The notes: generated by a model from the sequence alone, not told the origin. 64,000 nt of DNA from Flavisericum labens (GCF_045446075.1 NZ_JBJJBQ010000008.1:90340-154339), one strand, 5' to 3'; counted from the first letter of the stretch, positions 23,926-34,074 are shown. Made by a program: numbers and translations.

Positions 23926-25022
23926 TTCTTCACTTTCAAAAGTTTTTCTACTTCGTCTGCTATATCCTTTGTGGCATTCACCAATGCCAGTTTTTTTATA
24001 TTTTTACCTAGTTCTTCCTGTTTTTCTGAAGAGGCCACCAACTGCGAAAAGTTATTCTCAAAATCAGCGTCCAAATCTTCCTCCTTGATAATCATTGCTG
24101 CCTTTTTATCTACAATAGCCATAGCGTTCTTGGTTTGATGATCTTCGGCCACGTTAGGCGACGGGATAAAAATAACCGGCTTACCGACAATGCAAAGCTC
24201 TGATACCGAACTAGCCCCCGCTCTTGAGATTACCAAGTCTGCAGCAGCGTAAGCTAAATCCATATCGTTTAAAAACTCAAAAACTTGCACATTTTTGGTA
24301 TGATTGTAAATTTTGTATTGCTGATAATACAGCTTTCCACACTGCCAAATAATTTGAATATTTTGAGTATCTAAAAAGTCCAATTCCTTTTCAATTAACT
24401 GATTTATTCGTCTAGACCCCAAACTACCACCAATCACCAAAAGTGTATGTTTTCCATGTTGTAGACCAAAAAAATCTTTAGCTTCAACTGTTTTGTTTTC
24501 AATACTCAGCAAACCTTGACGCACTGGGTTTCCAGTTTTCACAATCTTTTCCTTTGGAAAAAATCGTTCTAAATTATCATATGCTACACAAATCTTTTTG
24601 GCTTTTTTTGCTAAGAGCCTATTTGTTATTCCAGGATATGAGTTTTGCTCCTGAATTAGTGCTGGCACTCCATTAGAAGCTGCCATTTGCAACAATGGCC
24701 CACTAGCAAAACCGCCAGTACCTATTGCGATATCTGGTTTAAAGTTTTTGACTATTTTTCGAGCGCTTAGCAAACTACTCAATACCTTAAACGGAAAACT
24801 GAAGTTTTTCAAAGTTAGCTTTCTCTGAATACCTGAAATCCATAAGCCTTTAATTTCGTAACCTGCCTGCGGTACTTTTTCCATTTCCATGCGGTCTTTG
24901 GCTCCAACAAATAAAAATTCGGCATCTGGATAGCGCGATTTTAGCTCATTTGCAATAGCAATGGCTGGGTAAATATGACCTCCAGTTCCTCCTCCAGACA
25001 ATATGATTTTATAGTTTTTCAT
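23922..25022 (-). CDS. murG: Lipid II synthase MurG
   Basis: 366 residues, GT-B glycosyltransferase that adds GlcNAc to lipid I to make lipid II at the inner membrane face. N-terminal GGTGGHIYPAIAIA loop, then GTGGFASGPLLQMA and the UDP-GlcNAc binding region VISRAGASSVSELC followed by KPVIFIPSPNVAEDHQTKNA. Its start codon overlaps the ftsW stop by one base (TAATG). Confidence 0.97.
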   Translation of the reverse strand: MKNYKIILSGGGTGGHIYPAIAIANELKSRYPDAEFLFVGAKDRMEMEKVPQAGYEIKGLWISGIQRKLTLKNFSFPFKVLSSLLSARKIVKNFKPDIAIGTGGFASGPLLQMAASNGVPALIQEQNSYPGITNRLLAKKAKKICVAYDNLERFFPKEKIVKTGNPVRQGLLSIENKTVEAKDFFGLQHGKHTLLVIGGSLGSRRINQLIEKELDFLDTQNIQIIWQCGKLYYQQYKIYNHTKNVQVFEFLNDMDLAYAAADLVISRAGASSVSELCIVGKPVIFIPSPNVAEDHQTKNAMAIVDKKAAMIIKEEDLDADFENNFSQLVASSEKQEELGKNIKKLALVNATKDIADEVEKLLKVKK

Positions 25023-26215
25023 TAAATGGCTTCCGAAAGAATTTCTAACGGATTTTCTTCACTTGTTTCTTGTTCTTTTATTTCTTCTCGCTTGGCACTC
25101 ACACTTAAAATAACACCAATAGCCAAACAGGTCATCCAAATAGATGTACCACCACTACTAATCAATGGCAATGTTTGCCCTGTTACTGGAAAAAGTTCTA
25201 CGGCCACAGCCATGTTTATCAATGCTTGAAATACTATGGGCAAACCTACGCCTAATACCAAAAGTTTACCAAAAATGGTATCGGCCTTTTGTGCTACGAT
25301 TACTATTCTAAACAATAACCATAAATAGAGTGCCATAATTATAAACCCTCCTATCAGCCCATATTCCTCTATGATTATTGCAAAGATGAAATCGGACGAA
25401 GATTGTGGCAAAAAGTTTTTCTGCAAACTTTTACCTGGTCCAACACCTTGTATTCCTCCTGTAGCAATAGCGATTTTTGCTTTTTCTATTTGATAATCAG
25501 CTTCAGTATCTTCAGGGTTTGAAAAACTTTCAATTCTGCCCATCCATGTATCAATACGGTTTGGCATTGCCTCTGGAAATGCCTTAGCTACTAAAACAAA
25601 TAAGGTTAAAACTAATATTCCTGAACCAACAATCACAGCTAAATAGCGAATAGGGTAACCACCTAAGAACACTAACATAAGCACCATTAAAAACATAATG
25701 GCAGCCGTTGAAAAGTTAGCTGGTAAAATTAAAATAAGCACCAAAAACACAGGTAACCAGAGTGGTAAAATAGACGATTTAAAGGTGATGGTCGCATCTT
25801 TTATTTTCGACATATACCTAGCCACATAAACCATAAGCACCACTGCTGCCAACGTAGAGGTTTGAAACGACATACCCACAAACGGAATTTGAATCCATCT
25901 GCTGGCATTGGCACCTTCAATTGTGGTGCCTTGCAACATGGTAATCCCCAATAGCACTAAAACAATAGGAATCATTATTAGAGACAAGCCTTTAAAATAG
26001 CGGTAAGGAATTTTATGTACGCCATACATAATAAAAAAACCTAAAACCAAATGCACAAAATGTTTAACAAAAAACGCGAACGTATTGCTCCCACCGCCTT
26101 TGTATGCCAAATTACTGGCAGCACTATAAACAGGAAGGAACGACAATATAGCCAATAGTGCTACTATGGCCCATATTAACCGATCTCCTTTTATATTTTT
26201 AAGCACGTTCCCCAT
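25022..26215 (-). CDS. ftsW: Lipid II polymerase FtsW (SEDS family)
   Basis: 397 residues with about ten membrane segments. A peptidoglycan glycosyltransferase acting with FtsI at the septum. Family features: ASRWIQIPFVGMSFQTSTLAAVVLMVYVA, IATGGIQGVGPGKSLQKNFLPQSSSDFIFAIIIEEYGL (extracytoplasmic loop) and GQTLPLISSGGTSIWMTCLAIG near the end. Its ATG is directly preceded by a hairpin (26218-26241). There is a 98-base gap to murD, the largest inside the cluster. Confidence 0.97.
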   Translation of the reverse strand: MGNVLKNIKGDRLIWAIVALLAILSFLPVYSAASNLAYKGGGSNTFAFFVKHFVHLVLGFFIMYGVHKIPYRYFKGLSLIMIPIVLVLLGITMLQGTTIEGANASRWIQIPFVGMSFQTSTLAAVVLMVYVARYMSKIKDATITFKSSILPLWLPVFLVLILILPANFSTAAIMFLMVLMLVFLGGYPIRYLAVIVGSGILVLTLFVLVAKAFPEAMPNRIDTWMGRIESFSNPEDTEADYQIEKAKIAIATGGIQGVGPGKSLQKNFLPQSSSDFIFAIIIEEYGLIGGFIIMALYLWLLFRIVIVAQKADTIFGKLLVLGVGLPIVFQALINMAVAVELFPVTGQTLPLISSGGTSIWMTCLAIGVILSVSAKREEIKEQETSEENPLEILSEAI

Positions 26216-26217
26216 TG

Positions 26218-26241
26218 TCCTACGGACATTTCCCCGAAGGA
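26218..26241 (-). promoter_or_regulatory. Hairpin adjacent to the ftsW start codon
   Basis: On the minus strand TCCT-t-CGG-(loop)-CCG-t-AGGA pairs with itself, 7 bp plus one mismatch, ending 2 bases before the ftsW ATG. It could mask the start codon region. Seen in sequence; function inferred. Confidence 0.35.
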
Positions 26242-26313
26242 AAAAATTGATTTTTAAAATTAATATTTAGTTTGCCATAACAGTTTCTTCACTTTTGAAA
26301 GATTAAGATGGGA

Positions 26314-27645
26314 TTATAAGTTTCTTACTGAATCTTTAAATTGACGCCCACGATCTTCATAATTTTCAAATAAATCAAAACTAGCACAAGCAGGAGACAG
26401 TAAAACATTATCACCGGACTCAGCCAGTTTATAAGCAATTTTAACAGCTTCACTCATAAATTGAGTTTCAATAATAACATCAACCATATTTCCAAAAGTG
26501 TTCATCAACTTTTCGTTGTCTACCCCTAAACAAATAATAGCCTTTACCTTTTCATTTACAAACGAAAACAACTCTTCGTAATTATTGCCTTTATCCACAC
26601 CACCAACAATCCATACTGTTGGTGCGTCCATACTTTCAAGGGCATAATATGTAGCATTAACATTGGTTGCTTTTGAATCATTTATATACTGAACCTTATT
26701 GATTTTCAATACCTGTTCTAAACGGTGTTCAACACCTTGGAAGTTTTCTAAGCTTTCCCTGATGGTTTGCTTTCTAATTTTGAGCAAATGAGCAACGGTA
26801 GAAGCAGCCATTGCGTTCTTAATATTGTGCTTTCCCTCCAGTGTTAGTTTTGTTGTTGGCATAGTTATTTGAGTGTTATTTATTGTTATTTTAATCTCGT
26901 TTTTTTCGTAATAAGCACCATTTTCAACCTTTTTCTCTAATGAAAATGGCAATAATGTAGATTGTACTGGATGATTTTTAAGATGATTTGTTATTACTTC
27001 ATCGTCGGCATCATAAATCAAATAATCGTCTTTAGTTTGATTCATGGCAATTCTGAATTTCGACTGGATATAATTTTCGAATTTGTAATCATATCTATCT
27101 AAATGATCTGGTGTAATGTTAGTGATTACGGCAATTTTTGGTTTAAAATCAACAATATCATCCAACTGAAAACTGCTAACCTCCAAAACAAAATTTTCAA
27201 AATCTTCTTCCAAAACCTGCTTAGCAAAACTATCGCCAATATTACCGGCCAAACCCACGCTCAATTCACCTATTAAAAGATGATGTACTAGCGTAGCTGT
27301 GGTCGTTTTTCCGTTACTACCAGTTATAGCAACCAAAGCTGCCTCGGTAAATTTTGCCGCAAATTCAATTTCTGAAACTACTTTAATTCCATTCTCACGA
27401 ATTTGTTTTATCAAAGGAACTTTATCTGGAATTCCAGGGCTTTTCATGACCAAATCAGCATTCAGAATTTTGGATTCCGTATGGGTTTCATCTTCCCATT
27501 CAATCTCATTATGTATAAGAACTTGTTTATAATTTTCTTTTATTTTTCCTATATCGGAAACAAATACTTCAAAACCTTTTTCTTTTCCTAAAAGTGCGGT
27601 TCCAACACCACTTTCTCCCCCCCCAAGCACCACCAACCTTTTCAT
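26314..27645 (-). CDS. murD: UDP-MurNAc-L-Ala--D-Glu ligase
   Basis: 443 residues. Adds D-glutamate to UDP-MurNAc-L-Ala. VLGGGESGVGTALLGKEKG at the N-terminus (a G-x-G-x2-G variant), ATP site TGSNGKTTTATL, then NITPDHLDRYD, GVEHRLE and NDSKATNVNAT, and a closing LSPACASFDLFENYEDRG. Overlaps the mraY stop by one base (TAATG). Confidence 0.97.
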   Translation of the reverse strand: MKRLVVLGGGESGVGTALLGKEKGFEVFVSDIGKIKENYKQVLIHNEIEWEDETHTESKILNADLVMKSPGIPDKVPLIKQIRENGIKVVSEIEFAAKFTEAALVAITGSNGKTTTATLVHHLLIGELSVGLAGNIGDSFAKQVLEEDFENFVLEVSSFQLDDIVDFKPKIAVITNITPDHLDRYDYKFENYIQSKFRIAMNQTKDDYLIYDADDEVITNHLKNHPVQSTLLPFSLEKKVENGAYYEKNEIKITINNTQITMPTTKLTLEGKHNIKNAMAASTVAHLLKIRKQTIRESLENFQGVEHRLEQVLKINKVQYINDSKATNVNATYYALESMDAPTVWIVGGVDKGNNYEELFSFVNEKVKAIICLGVDNEKLMNTFGNMVDVIIETQFMSEAVKIAYKLAESGDNVLLSPACASFDLFENYEDRGRQFKDSVRNL

Positions 27646-28886
27646 TACCTGATTTTAAGGGTTACAATAGACACAATAGCCAACAATATGCCGACAATCC
27701 AAAATCGCGTTGCTATCTTACTTTCGTGATACCCTTTTTTCTGATAATGGTGGTGCAACGGTGACATTCTAAAAATGCGTCGGCCTTCTCCATATTTCCT
27801 TTTAGTATATTTAAACCAACTCACCTGCAAAACCACCGATAAGTTTTCAGCTAAAAATACCCCACAAAGGACAGGTATTAACCATTCTTTCCTCACAGCA
27901 ATAGCTATTACAGCTATTATACCTCCAATAGTTAAACTACCCGTATCACCCATAAATACTTGTGCAGGAAATGTATTATACCATAAAAAACCTATTAGCG
28001 CACCTACAAAAGCTGCAATATAAATGGTGATTTCTTCCACACGTGGTATGTACATTATATTTAGATATTCCGAAAAAATGATATTACCGGATACCCATGC
28101 AAAAATCCCTAAAGTGAGTACTACAATAGCAGAGGTTCCTGCTGCCAAACCATCAATCCCATCGGTAAGATTTGCGCCGTTTGACACGGCCGTGATAATA
28201 AAAATGGCAACCAAAATGAAAATAATCCACGCGTATTTTTCCATAGCTGGACTTATCCATGTTATGACCTTGGCATAATCAAACTCATTGCCCTTTACAA
28301 ACGGGATGGTTGTTTTAGTGGATTTTTCCTCTGGCATGAATAGTTTAGCCGGTTCTATATCTGGGTTTTCCGCAAGAAGGGCACGCTGTTCTTCAATGGG
28401 AAGCTTTTCCTTCATGGTAACCTCTGGACTAAAAAATAAGGTTGCACCTACAATGATTCCCAAACCGATTTGCCCCATCACCTTAAAGCGGCCTTTTAAC
28501 CCCTCTTTATCGTTTTTGAATTTTTTTATGTAATCATCAATAAACCCGATAACTCCCATCCAAAGAGTAGTAACTATAAGAAGAATGATGTAAATATTTT
28601 CAAGTTTAGCCAAAAGCACCACAGGAATCAATGTAGCCAAAATGATAATAATACCACCCATGGTTGGTGTACCAGCTTTTTCAGCTTGACCTTCCAGACC
28701 TAAATCCCTAATGGTTTCCCCCATTTGTTTTCTTTGCAAAAACCGAATGATACGCTTACCATAAATTGTAGAAATCAACAACGACAAAATCATGGCAGCT
28801 GCCGCTCTAAAGGTTAAAAACCCAAAAAGTGTAGCTCCTGGAAACTGAAATTCTTTTTCTAAATATTCAAATAGGTAAAACAGCAT
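27645..28886 (-). CDS. mraY: Phospho-MurNAc-pentapeptide transferase MraY
   Basis: 413 residues, about ten membrane segments. Transfers phospho-MurNAc-pentapeptide to undecaprenyl phosphate, giving lipid I. Motifs: GTPTMGGIIII, FIDDYIKKFKNDKEGLKGRFK, NLTDGIDGLAAGTS, GFLWYNTFPAQVFMGDTGSL and FRMSPLHHHYQKKG. It is about 50 residues longer than E. coli MraY (360) because of an insertion near residues 150-205 (KEKLPIEEQRALLAENPDIE...), which I believe is usual in flavobacteria. Confidence 0.97.
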   Translation of the reverse strand: MLFYLFEYLEKEFQFPGATLFGFLTFRAAAAMILSLLISTIYGKRIIRFLQRKQMGETIRDLGLEGQAEKAGTPTMGGIIIILATLIPVVLLAKLENIYIILLIVTTLWMGVIGFIDDYIKKFKNDKEGLKGRFKVMGQIGLGIIVGATLFFSPEVTMKEKLPIEEQRALLAENPDIEPAKLFMPEEKSTKTTIPFVKGNEFDYAKVITWISPAMEKYAWIIFILVAIFIITAVSNGANLTDGIDGLAAGTSAIVVLTLGIFAWVSGNIIFSEYLNIMYIPRVEEITIYIAAFVGALIGFLWYNTFPAQVFMGDTGSLTIGGIIAVIAIAVRKEWLIPVLCGVFLAENLSVVLQVSWFKYTKRKYGEGRRIFRMSPLHHHYQKKGYHESKIATRFWIVGILLAIVSIVTLKIR

Positions 28887-28906
28887 TTATTTTTTTCTAT
28901 GGTTTA

Positions 28907-30370
28907 CTATTTCTGTAATTGTTTTAAAAATTCTTGAACGATTTTGAAATCGTCAAAATCGAAACGCTCGCCTTTTATTTCCTGGTAGGTTTCGTGCCCC
29001 TTGCCGGCTATTAAAATGATATCGTTAGGCTGGGCCAATTGACAAGCCGTCTTTATAGCCTGTTTTCTATCTTCAACAGTTAATACTTTTTTGAAATTTT
29101 GAGGCTCTATACCAGCTTCAATATCTTTTAGAATATCTTCTGGTTTTTCACTCCGGGGATTGTCGCTTGTAAAAATGACTTTAGTACTTAAAGTCGATGC
29201 GATATGCCCCATTTTTGGTCGCTTGGCTGCATCTCTATCACCACCACAACCAACAACAGTAATGAGTTCTTCGTTTTTTGTTCGGATACTATTAATGGTT
29301 TCCAACACATTTTTTAAGGCATCGGGTGTATGGGCATAATCGACCACCGCAGTAATTTTTTCGTTTGAAACGATATATTGGAACCGTCCGCTAACACTTT
29401 CTAAATCACTTATCAACCTTAAAACCTCCACTTTTTCAAGCCCCAATAACTCAGCGGTAGCATATATAGCCAAAACATTATAGGCATTGAAGTTTCCAAT
29501 TAACCGCGTCCATACCTCACTATCGTTCACCTTCAGTAGTAATCCACCAAATTGATTTTCTAATATTTGCGATTTATAATCAGCATATTGTTTTAAAGCA
29601 TAAGTATATTTTCTAGCCTTGGTGTTTTGAAGCATTACCAATCCGTTTTTATCATCAACGTTTACAAGCGCAAAGGCTTTACTTGACAAACCGTCAAAAA
29701 ACTTCTTTTTAACATCACGGTATTCCGCAAAGGTTTTGTGGTAATCCAAATGGTCATGTGACAGGTTTGTGAAGATTCCACCTTCAAATTGCAGGCCTTC
29801 AGTTCTAAATTGATGTATGCCGTGCGAACTCACTTCCATAAAACAAAACTCGACACCAGCTATATTCATTTCACTTAAAAACTTATTAATCGTTAGTGAA
29901 TCTGGTGTGGTATGCGTGGCTTTATATTCGGTATTGTCAACCATAATTTTTACAGTCGATAATAATCCTACTTTGTAACCCGCTTTTTTGAACAACTGAT
30001 AAAGCAAACTGGCCACAGTGGTTTTTCCATTGGTACCCGTTACCCCAACAAGTCTCAGGTTTTCGGATGGTGCATCATAAAAATTAGAAGCCATAAAAGC
30101 CAAGGCCTTACTAGAGTTATCCACCTCAACATAAGTAACACCTTCAATTAATTTTTCAGGTAACGATTCACAAACCACGGCAACCGCACCAGTTTTAATA
30201 GCCATTTCTATAAAATTGTGACCATCTGCTACTAAACCTCGAACAGCAACAAACAAAGCGTCCTTTTGAATTTTTCGGGAATCAAATTCTATCGAACCAA
30301 CAGTTACGTTCGTAGCTCCTACTACGGCGTTAATTGAAACTTTGTACAATATGTCTTTTAGCGACTTCAC
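28907..30370 (-). CDS. murE: UDP-MurNAc-tripeptide synthetase, meso-DAP type
   Basis: 487 residues from a GTG start that overlaps the ftsI stop by 4 bases. Adds the third stem-peptide residue. ATP motif GTNGKTTVASL, then HTTPDSL, NLSHDHLDYHKTF, DYAHTPDAL and SDNPRSEKP. The DNPR motif is the known mark of meso-diaminopimelate specificity, so the peptidoglycan is expected to be the meso-DAP type. GKGHETYQE closes the domain. Confidence 0.97.
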   Translation of the reverse strand: MKSLKDILYKVSINAVVGATNVTVGSIEFDSRKIQKDALFVAVRGLVADGHNFIEMAIKTGAVAVVCESLPEKLIEGVTYVEVDNSSKALAFMASNFYDAPSENLRLVGVTGTNGKTTVASLLYQLFKKAGYKVGLLSTVKIMVDNTEYKATHTTPDSLTINKFLSEMNIAGVEFCFMEVSSHGIHQFRTEGLQFEGGIFTNLSHDHLDYHKTFAEYRDVKKKFFDGLSSKAFALVNVDDKNGLVMLQNTKARKYTYALKQYADYKSQILENQFGGLLLKVNDSEVWTRLIGNFNAYNVLAIYATAELLGLEKVEVLRLISDLESVSGRFQYIVSNEKITAVVDYAHTPDALKNVLETINSIRTKNEELITVVGCGGDRDAAKRPKMGHIASTLSTKVIFTSDNPRSEKPEDILKDIEAGIEPQNFKKVLTVEDRKQAIKTACQLAQPNDIILIAGKGHETYQEIKGERFDFDDFKIVQEFLKQLQK

Positions 30371-32373
30371 GATGCTTTTAATACTATGGTCTGATTGCTC
30401 TTTAGTTTGGTGTCTTTATTTATTGATTGTGTTTTTATAATACCTGAACCGTTAAGTTTGACCTTAAGATTCACTTGCATATTTTCCAGTAGAGCCAAGG
30501 CATCCATTGCAGGGAGCCCAACGACATTCGGCATAATAGTTTTATAGGTTTGGGCGGTTTCAAAATAGCTTTCAAATTCATTTTCAACCTCACCCACTTT
30601 TACTTCTAGAGTTTGCACCTCGTCAATAATGGGTGTATCGGTAAATATTTTCTGGGCAATTCTTTTGAAAACTGGACCTGTAACATCAGCTCCGTAATAG
30701 CCCTTTTCAACACTGGGCTTATGAATCACGACAATACAAGAATACTTTGGGTTTTCTGCCGGAAAATAACCTGCAAACGAAGAAATATACCTTCTATTTT
30801 CCTTCCAATCCTTCATCCAATATTCGGTTTGCGCCGTCCCTGTTTTTCCTGCCATTGAGAAATATTCAGAATACAACGAACGCCCCGTTCCGCGCTCCAC
30901 TACATTCTTCAATATGGTTTGTATGGATTTTAAGGTTTTATCAGAACAGATTTTTTCACCTGACTCATCCCTTTCAAAAGTTTCAATAACCCAATCTAAC
31001 TCTTTAACCTCTCTAATAAATCTTGGCTTAACCATAACACCATTATTTGCAATGGCGTTATAAAAAGTTAAAGTTTGCAAAGGTGTAAGCTTCAAATTGT
31101 AACCATAAGCCATTGAAGGCAAAGCATTTTTACTCCAAATCTTATCACCTGGCTCTGGAATAACCGGCTTTCCTTCACCAATTATCGGCAACCCTAAAGA
31201 TCTGTTTAAATTCCATTTTTTTAAGTGATCAATAAATAGCTTGGGGTTTTTAGAATACCCTTCGTCAATTATAGTAGCCAAACCAATATTCGAAGACACC
31301 TCAAGTGTTCTTGCTGCTGAAATCTTTCCATGGCCATGTGTGTCGTAAATAGCCCTTCCGTAGAACCGCTTATAACCCAATTTGGTATCTATTACCGTGG
31401 ATGTATCAACCACTTTATCTTCTAAGGCAGCCATTAATGCCATCACCTTAAAGGTTGACCCCGGTTCGTGCGATTCACCTACAGCATAATTCAAGCGCTC
31501 GTAATAATGTCCATTTTTATTTCTTCCTAAATTTGAAATAGCGCGAATTTCTCCAGTTTTGGTTTCCATAACCACAACACAGCCGTGGTCTGCCTCGTAC
31601 TCCAACAGCTGCCTTTCAAGAGCATGGTGGGCTATATCCTGAATGTTTACATCAATGGTGGTATAAACATCATAACCATCTTTTGGCTCAATTTCGTTAG
31701 CATCGCTTAAGGGCTTCCATTGCCCCTTACCTATTTTCTGTTTTTTTCTTTGGCCGTTAGTACCTCGCAAATATTTTACACCAAACGCACCATCAATACC
31801 AGCACGTGTAACATTGCCTTGGTCGTCAAATCGTTCATAACCAATAGAACGTTGTGCGATAGCTCCCATTGGGTGCTCGCGTTTAGTTTTTTGCTCTACA
31901 ATCAATCCGCCTTTAAATGCACCCAAACTCAACATTGGGAAATTCCTGAAACGGATATAATCAGAATAACCGATATTCCTAGCCAGTAAATAGTACCGGT
32001 TTTTATTGGCACGCGCACGCCTTAAAGCCTTTTCATAACTAGCTGCTGATTTACCCGAATATTGCGAAAGCGCATCAGAAAGTGGCTTCACATATTCTTC
32101 AAAGGTGTTTGCTGAAGGTGTTATCGCATCAAAACGGATATCATATTTTGGAATTGAGGTAGCCAATAGATTTCCGTTAACGGAATATACATTACCACGA
32201 TTAGCAGGAATCACGACATCTTTTACCACACGCTCGGTGGCCAATGCCCGGTATTTATCGCCTTGCATAAACTGAATGCTCAACAACTTAAACACCACAG
32301 CAAGCCCAAAAACGAACATACATCCGGCGATAAAATACAAACGGTTTAATATGTTTTTCTCGTTTACTGCCAA
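30367..32373 (-). CDS. ftsI: Septal transpeptidase FtsI (PBP3) with PASTA domain
   Basis: 668 residues. One N-terminal membrane anchor (about 10-33), a PBP dimerisation domain, then a transpeptidase domain with catalytic Ser306 in STFK (306-309), SSN (360-362) and KTGT (510-513). Residues about 607-668 are a single PASTA repeat (MPNVVGLPAMDALALLENM), absent from E. coli FtsI. It cross-links septal peptidoglycan with FtsW. The assigned start is TTG at 32373, 10 bases after ftsL; no better ATG precedes the membrane segment. Confidence 0.95.
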   Translation of the reverse strand: MAVNEKNILNRLYFIAGCMFVFGLAVVFKLLSIQFMQGDKYRALATERVVKDVVIPANRGNVYSVNGNLLATSIPKYDIRFDAITPSANTFEEYVKPLSDALSQYSGKSAASYEKALRRARANKNRYYLLARNIGYSDYIRFRNFPMLSLGAFKGGLIVEQKTKREHPMGAIAQRSIGYERFDDQGNVTRAGIDGAFGVKYLRGTNGQRKKQKIGKGQWKPLSDANEIEPKDGYDVYTTIDVNIQDIAHHALERQLLEYEADHGCVVVMETKTGEIRAISNLGRNKNGHYYERLNYAVGESHEPGSTFKVMALMAALEDKVVDTSTVIDTKLGYKRFYGRAIYDTHGHGKISAARTLEVSSNIGLATIIDEGYSKNPKLFIDHLKKWNLNRSLGLPIIGEGKPVIPEPGDKIWSKNALPSMAYGYNLKLTPLQTLTFYNAIANNGVMVKPRFIREVKELDWVIETFERDESGEKICSDKTLKSIQTILKNVVERGTGRSLYSEYFSMAGKTGTAQTEYWMKDWKENRRYISSFAGYFPAENPKYSCIVVIHKPSVEKGYYGADVTGPVFKRIAQKIFTDTPIIDEVQTLEVKVGEVENEFESYFETAQTYKTIMPNVVGLPAMDALALLENMQVNLKVKLNGSGIIKTQSINKDTKLKSNQTIVLKAS

Positions 32374-32383
32374 GTTTGCTTTA

Positions 32384-32701
32384 TCAGTTTTGTGATTTTA
32401 CTTTTATCTTTTTGGGCGGAATTACAGAGGGCGCCAATCCTTTATCTTTCATAACACCTACAACATGCGATTCCATTTTTAGCTTCATTAATTTTGACCG
32501 ACCGTCAACAAAAGCCGAACGCATTTCCTTTACTTCATTTTTCAACCTTGCAATTTCATACACTTTTTTATCAGCACTGTGCGAACTGGCTATCATTATA
32601 ATAGCAAGCCCTGAAATAAATAAAATGAACCTCCAGTTTTTAAAAGCATCATCACTTACCAGAAAAGTCCCTTTTAGTATATTGTAAATGCTTTTTTTCA
32701 T
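32384..32701 (-). CDS. ftsL: FtsL-like divisome protein
   Basis: 105 residues from the ATG at 32701, which avoids overlap with rsmH; a longer in-frame start at 32752 is possible. Topology is that of FtsL: a cytoplasmic N-terminus (KKSIYNILKGTFLVSDDAFKN), one membrane helix (RFILFISGLAIIMIA) and then a coiled coil (DKKVYEIARLKNEVKEMRSAFVDGRSKLMKLKMES). Its position between rsmH and ftsI supports the assignment more than sequence, since FtsL is poorly conserved. Confidence 0.85.
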   Translation of the reverse strand: MKKSIYNILKGTFLVSDDAFKNWRFILFISGLAIIMIASSHSADKKVYEIARLKNEVKEMRSAFVDGRSKLMKLKMESHVVGVMKDKGLAPSVIPPKKIKVKSQN

Positions 32702-32720
32702 ATAAACTCTTACTTTAAGC

Positions 32721-33629
32721 CTATAGCTTTTCAGCAATTCGAAGCTTCGCACTTCTCGCCCTATTGTTTCGCTTTATTTCTTCCTTAGAAGGCACGATTA
32801 AACCTCCTACCTTTTTTAATGGCACTTCAAAGCGCCCAAACATATCTCGCTCTGGCTCGCCTTCAAAAAGACCATTCCTAATGAACCGCTTTACCAATCT
32901 ATCCTCTAAAGAGTGGTAGGATATAAAACTTAGCCTGCCTCCAGTTTTTAAAATTTCCGGCGTTTGGATTAAAAACTCTTTTAACGCCTCAATTTCTTGA
33001 TTCACCTCGATTCTTATGGCTTGATAGATTTGAGCCAAAATTTTGTTTTCATGACGGGGCGCTAAAAACTTTTTCAATACCGTCTTTAATTGACCACTGG
33101 TCACTATAGGTTCAGATTTTCTTTCGCTAACTATTACTCTTGCCATAGCAGGAGCTGCACGCAATTCACCATACTGCAACAACACTTGTTTTAAATGCTC
33201 CTCATCATATTCATTAACCACATGAAAAGCTGATAGTTTGTTTTGCTGGTTCATCCGCATATCCAAATCAGCTTCAAAACGGGTAGAAAATCCACGTTCA
33301 GCAACATCAAATTGATGGGAGGACACTCCAAAATCCGCTAAAACCCCATCTACCTCTTTCACCCCATGAAACCTCAAAAACCGTTTTACAAACCTGAAAT
33401 TTTCATGGATAAGCGTAAACCTGTCATCATCAATTGTATTTTTAAGAGCATCTTGGTCTTGATCAAAAGCGAACAACTTTCCGTCCTCACCAAGCCTTTT
33501 TAATATTTCTTTACTATGCCCGCCACCACCAAACGTAACATCAACATAAACACCGTCCGGCTTAACATTCAAACCACCAACGGTTTCTTTTAAAAGTACG
33601 GGGTTATGATATTCCATGCTCGTCATCAT
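32721..33629 (-). CDS. rsmH: 16S rRNA (cytosine1402-N4)-methyltransferase
   Basis: 302 residues; the fifth Met (33617, MEYHNPVLLKETV) matches the usual family start better than the first. It methylates C1402 of 16S rRNA using S-adenosylmethionine. Seen: YVDVTFGGGGHSKEIL (SAM loop), GVLADFGVSSHQFDVAERGFS, DMRMNQQNKLSA, IYQAIRIEVNQE and SFISYHSLEDRLVKRF. Overlaps the mraZ end by 14-26 bases. Confidence 0.97.
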   Translation of the reverse strand: MMTSMEYHNPVLLKETVGGLNVKPDGVYVDVTFGGGGHSKEILKRLGEDGKLFAFDQDQDALKNTIDDDRFTLIHENFRFVKRFLRFHGVKEVDGVLADFGVSSHQFDVAERGFSTRFEADLDMRMNQQNKLSAFHVVNEYDEEHLKQVLLQYGELRAAPAMARVIVSERKSEPIVTSGQLKTVLKKFLAPRHENKILAQIYQAIRIEVNQEIEALKEFLIQTPEILKTGGRLSFISYHSLEDRLVKRFIRNGLFEGEPERDMFGRFEVPLKKVGGLIVPSKEEIKRNNRARSAKLRIAEKL

Positions 33630-34074
33630 CTTGCCCCATTACCTGTTCAGCTAAATCGGCAAAATCAATAGCCGCATCATCAATAGCTTGCTCATACAAA
33701 TCTTTATCCCATATTTCGATAATATTGATGGCCGAAGCCACTACAATATTTTTTGAAATATTGGCAAAAACCGTTAAATCCTTCGGAATCAACAATCTTC
33801 CGTTCACATCGACCTCAACAATTTTCGCACCTGCCGTGAACCTTCTAATAAAATCGTTGTTCTTTTTTTTAAACTTATTCAGCTTATTCATCTTCTGCAT
33901 TAACACTTGCCATTCGGCCATCGGATAAAGCTCTAAGCACTTTTGAAAAACAGACCTACGCAAAACAAACCCATCCTGCAACGCGGCAGAAAGCTGCTTT
34001 TTGATGGAAGCCGGCATCATTAACCTGCCTTTCGCATCAACCCTGCAATCGTATGTTCCTGTAATTAAGTCCAA
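33604..34074 (-). CDS. mraZ: Transcriptional repressor MraZ
   Basis: About 156 residues from the TTG at 34074. Two SpoVT/AbrB-like repeats with the MraZ signature: TYDCRVDAKGRLMMPASIK near the start and VEVDVNGRLLIPKDL at about 85-100. An in-frame GTG at 34131 would add 19 residues but lies inside the third of the TGGTA repeats, so it is unlikely. MraZ represses its own dcw operon in other bacteria. First gene of the cluster. The exact start is uncertain. Confidence 0.92.
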   Translation of the reverse strand: MDLITGTYDCRVDAKGRLMMPASIKKQLSAALQDGFVLRRSVFQKCLELYPMAEWQVLMQKMNKLNKFKKKNNDFIRRFTAGAKIVEVDVNGRLLIPKDLTVFANISKNIVVASAINIIEIWDKDLYEQAIDDAAIDFADLAEQVMGQDDDEHGIS

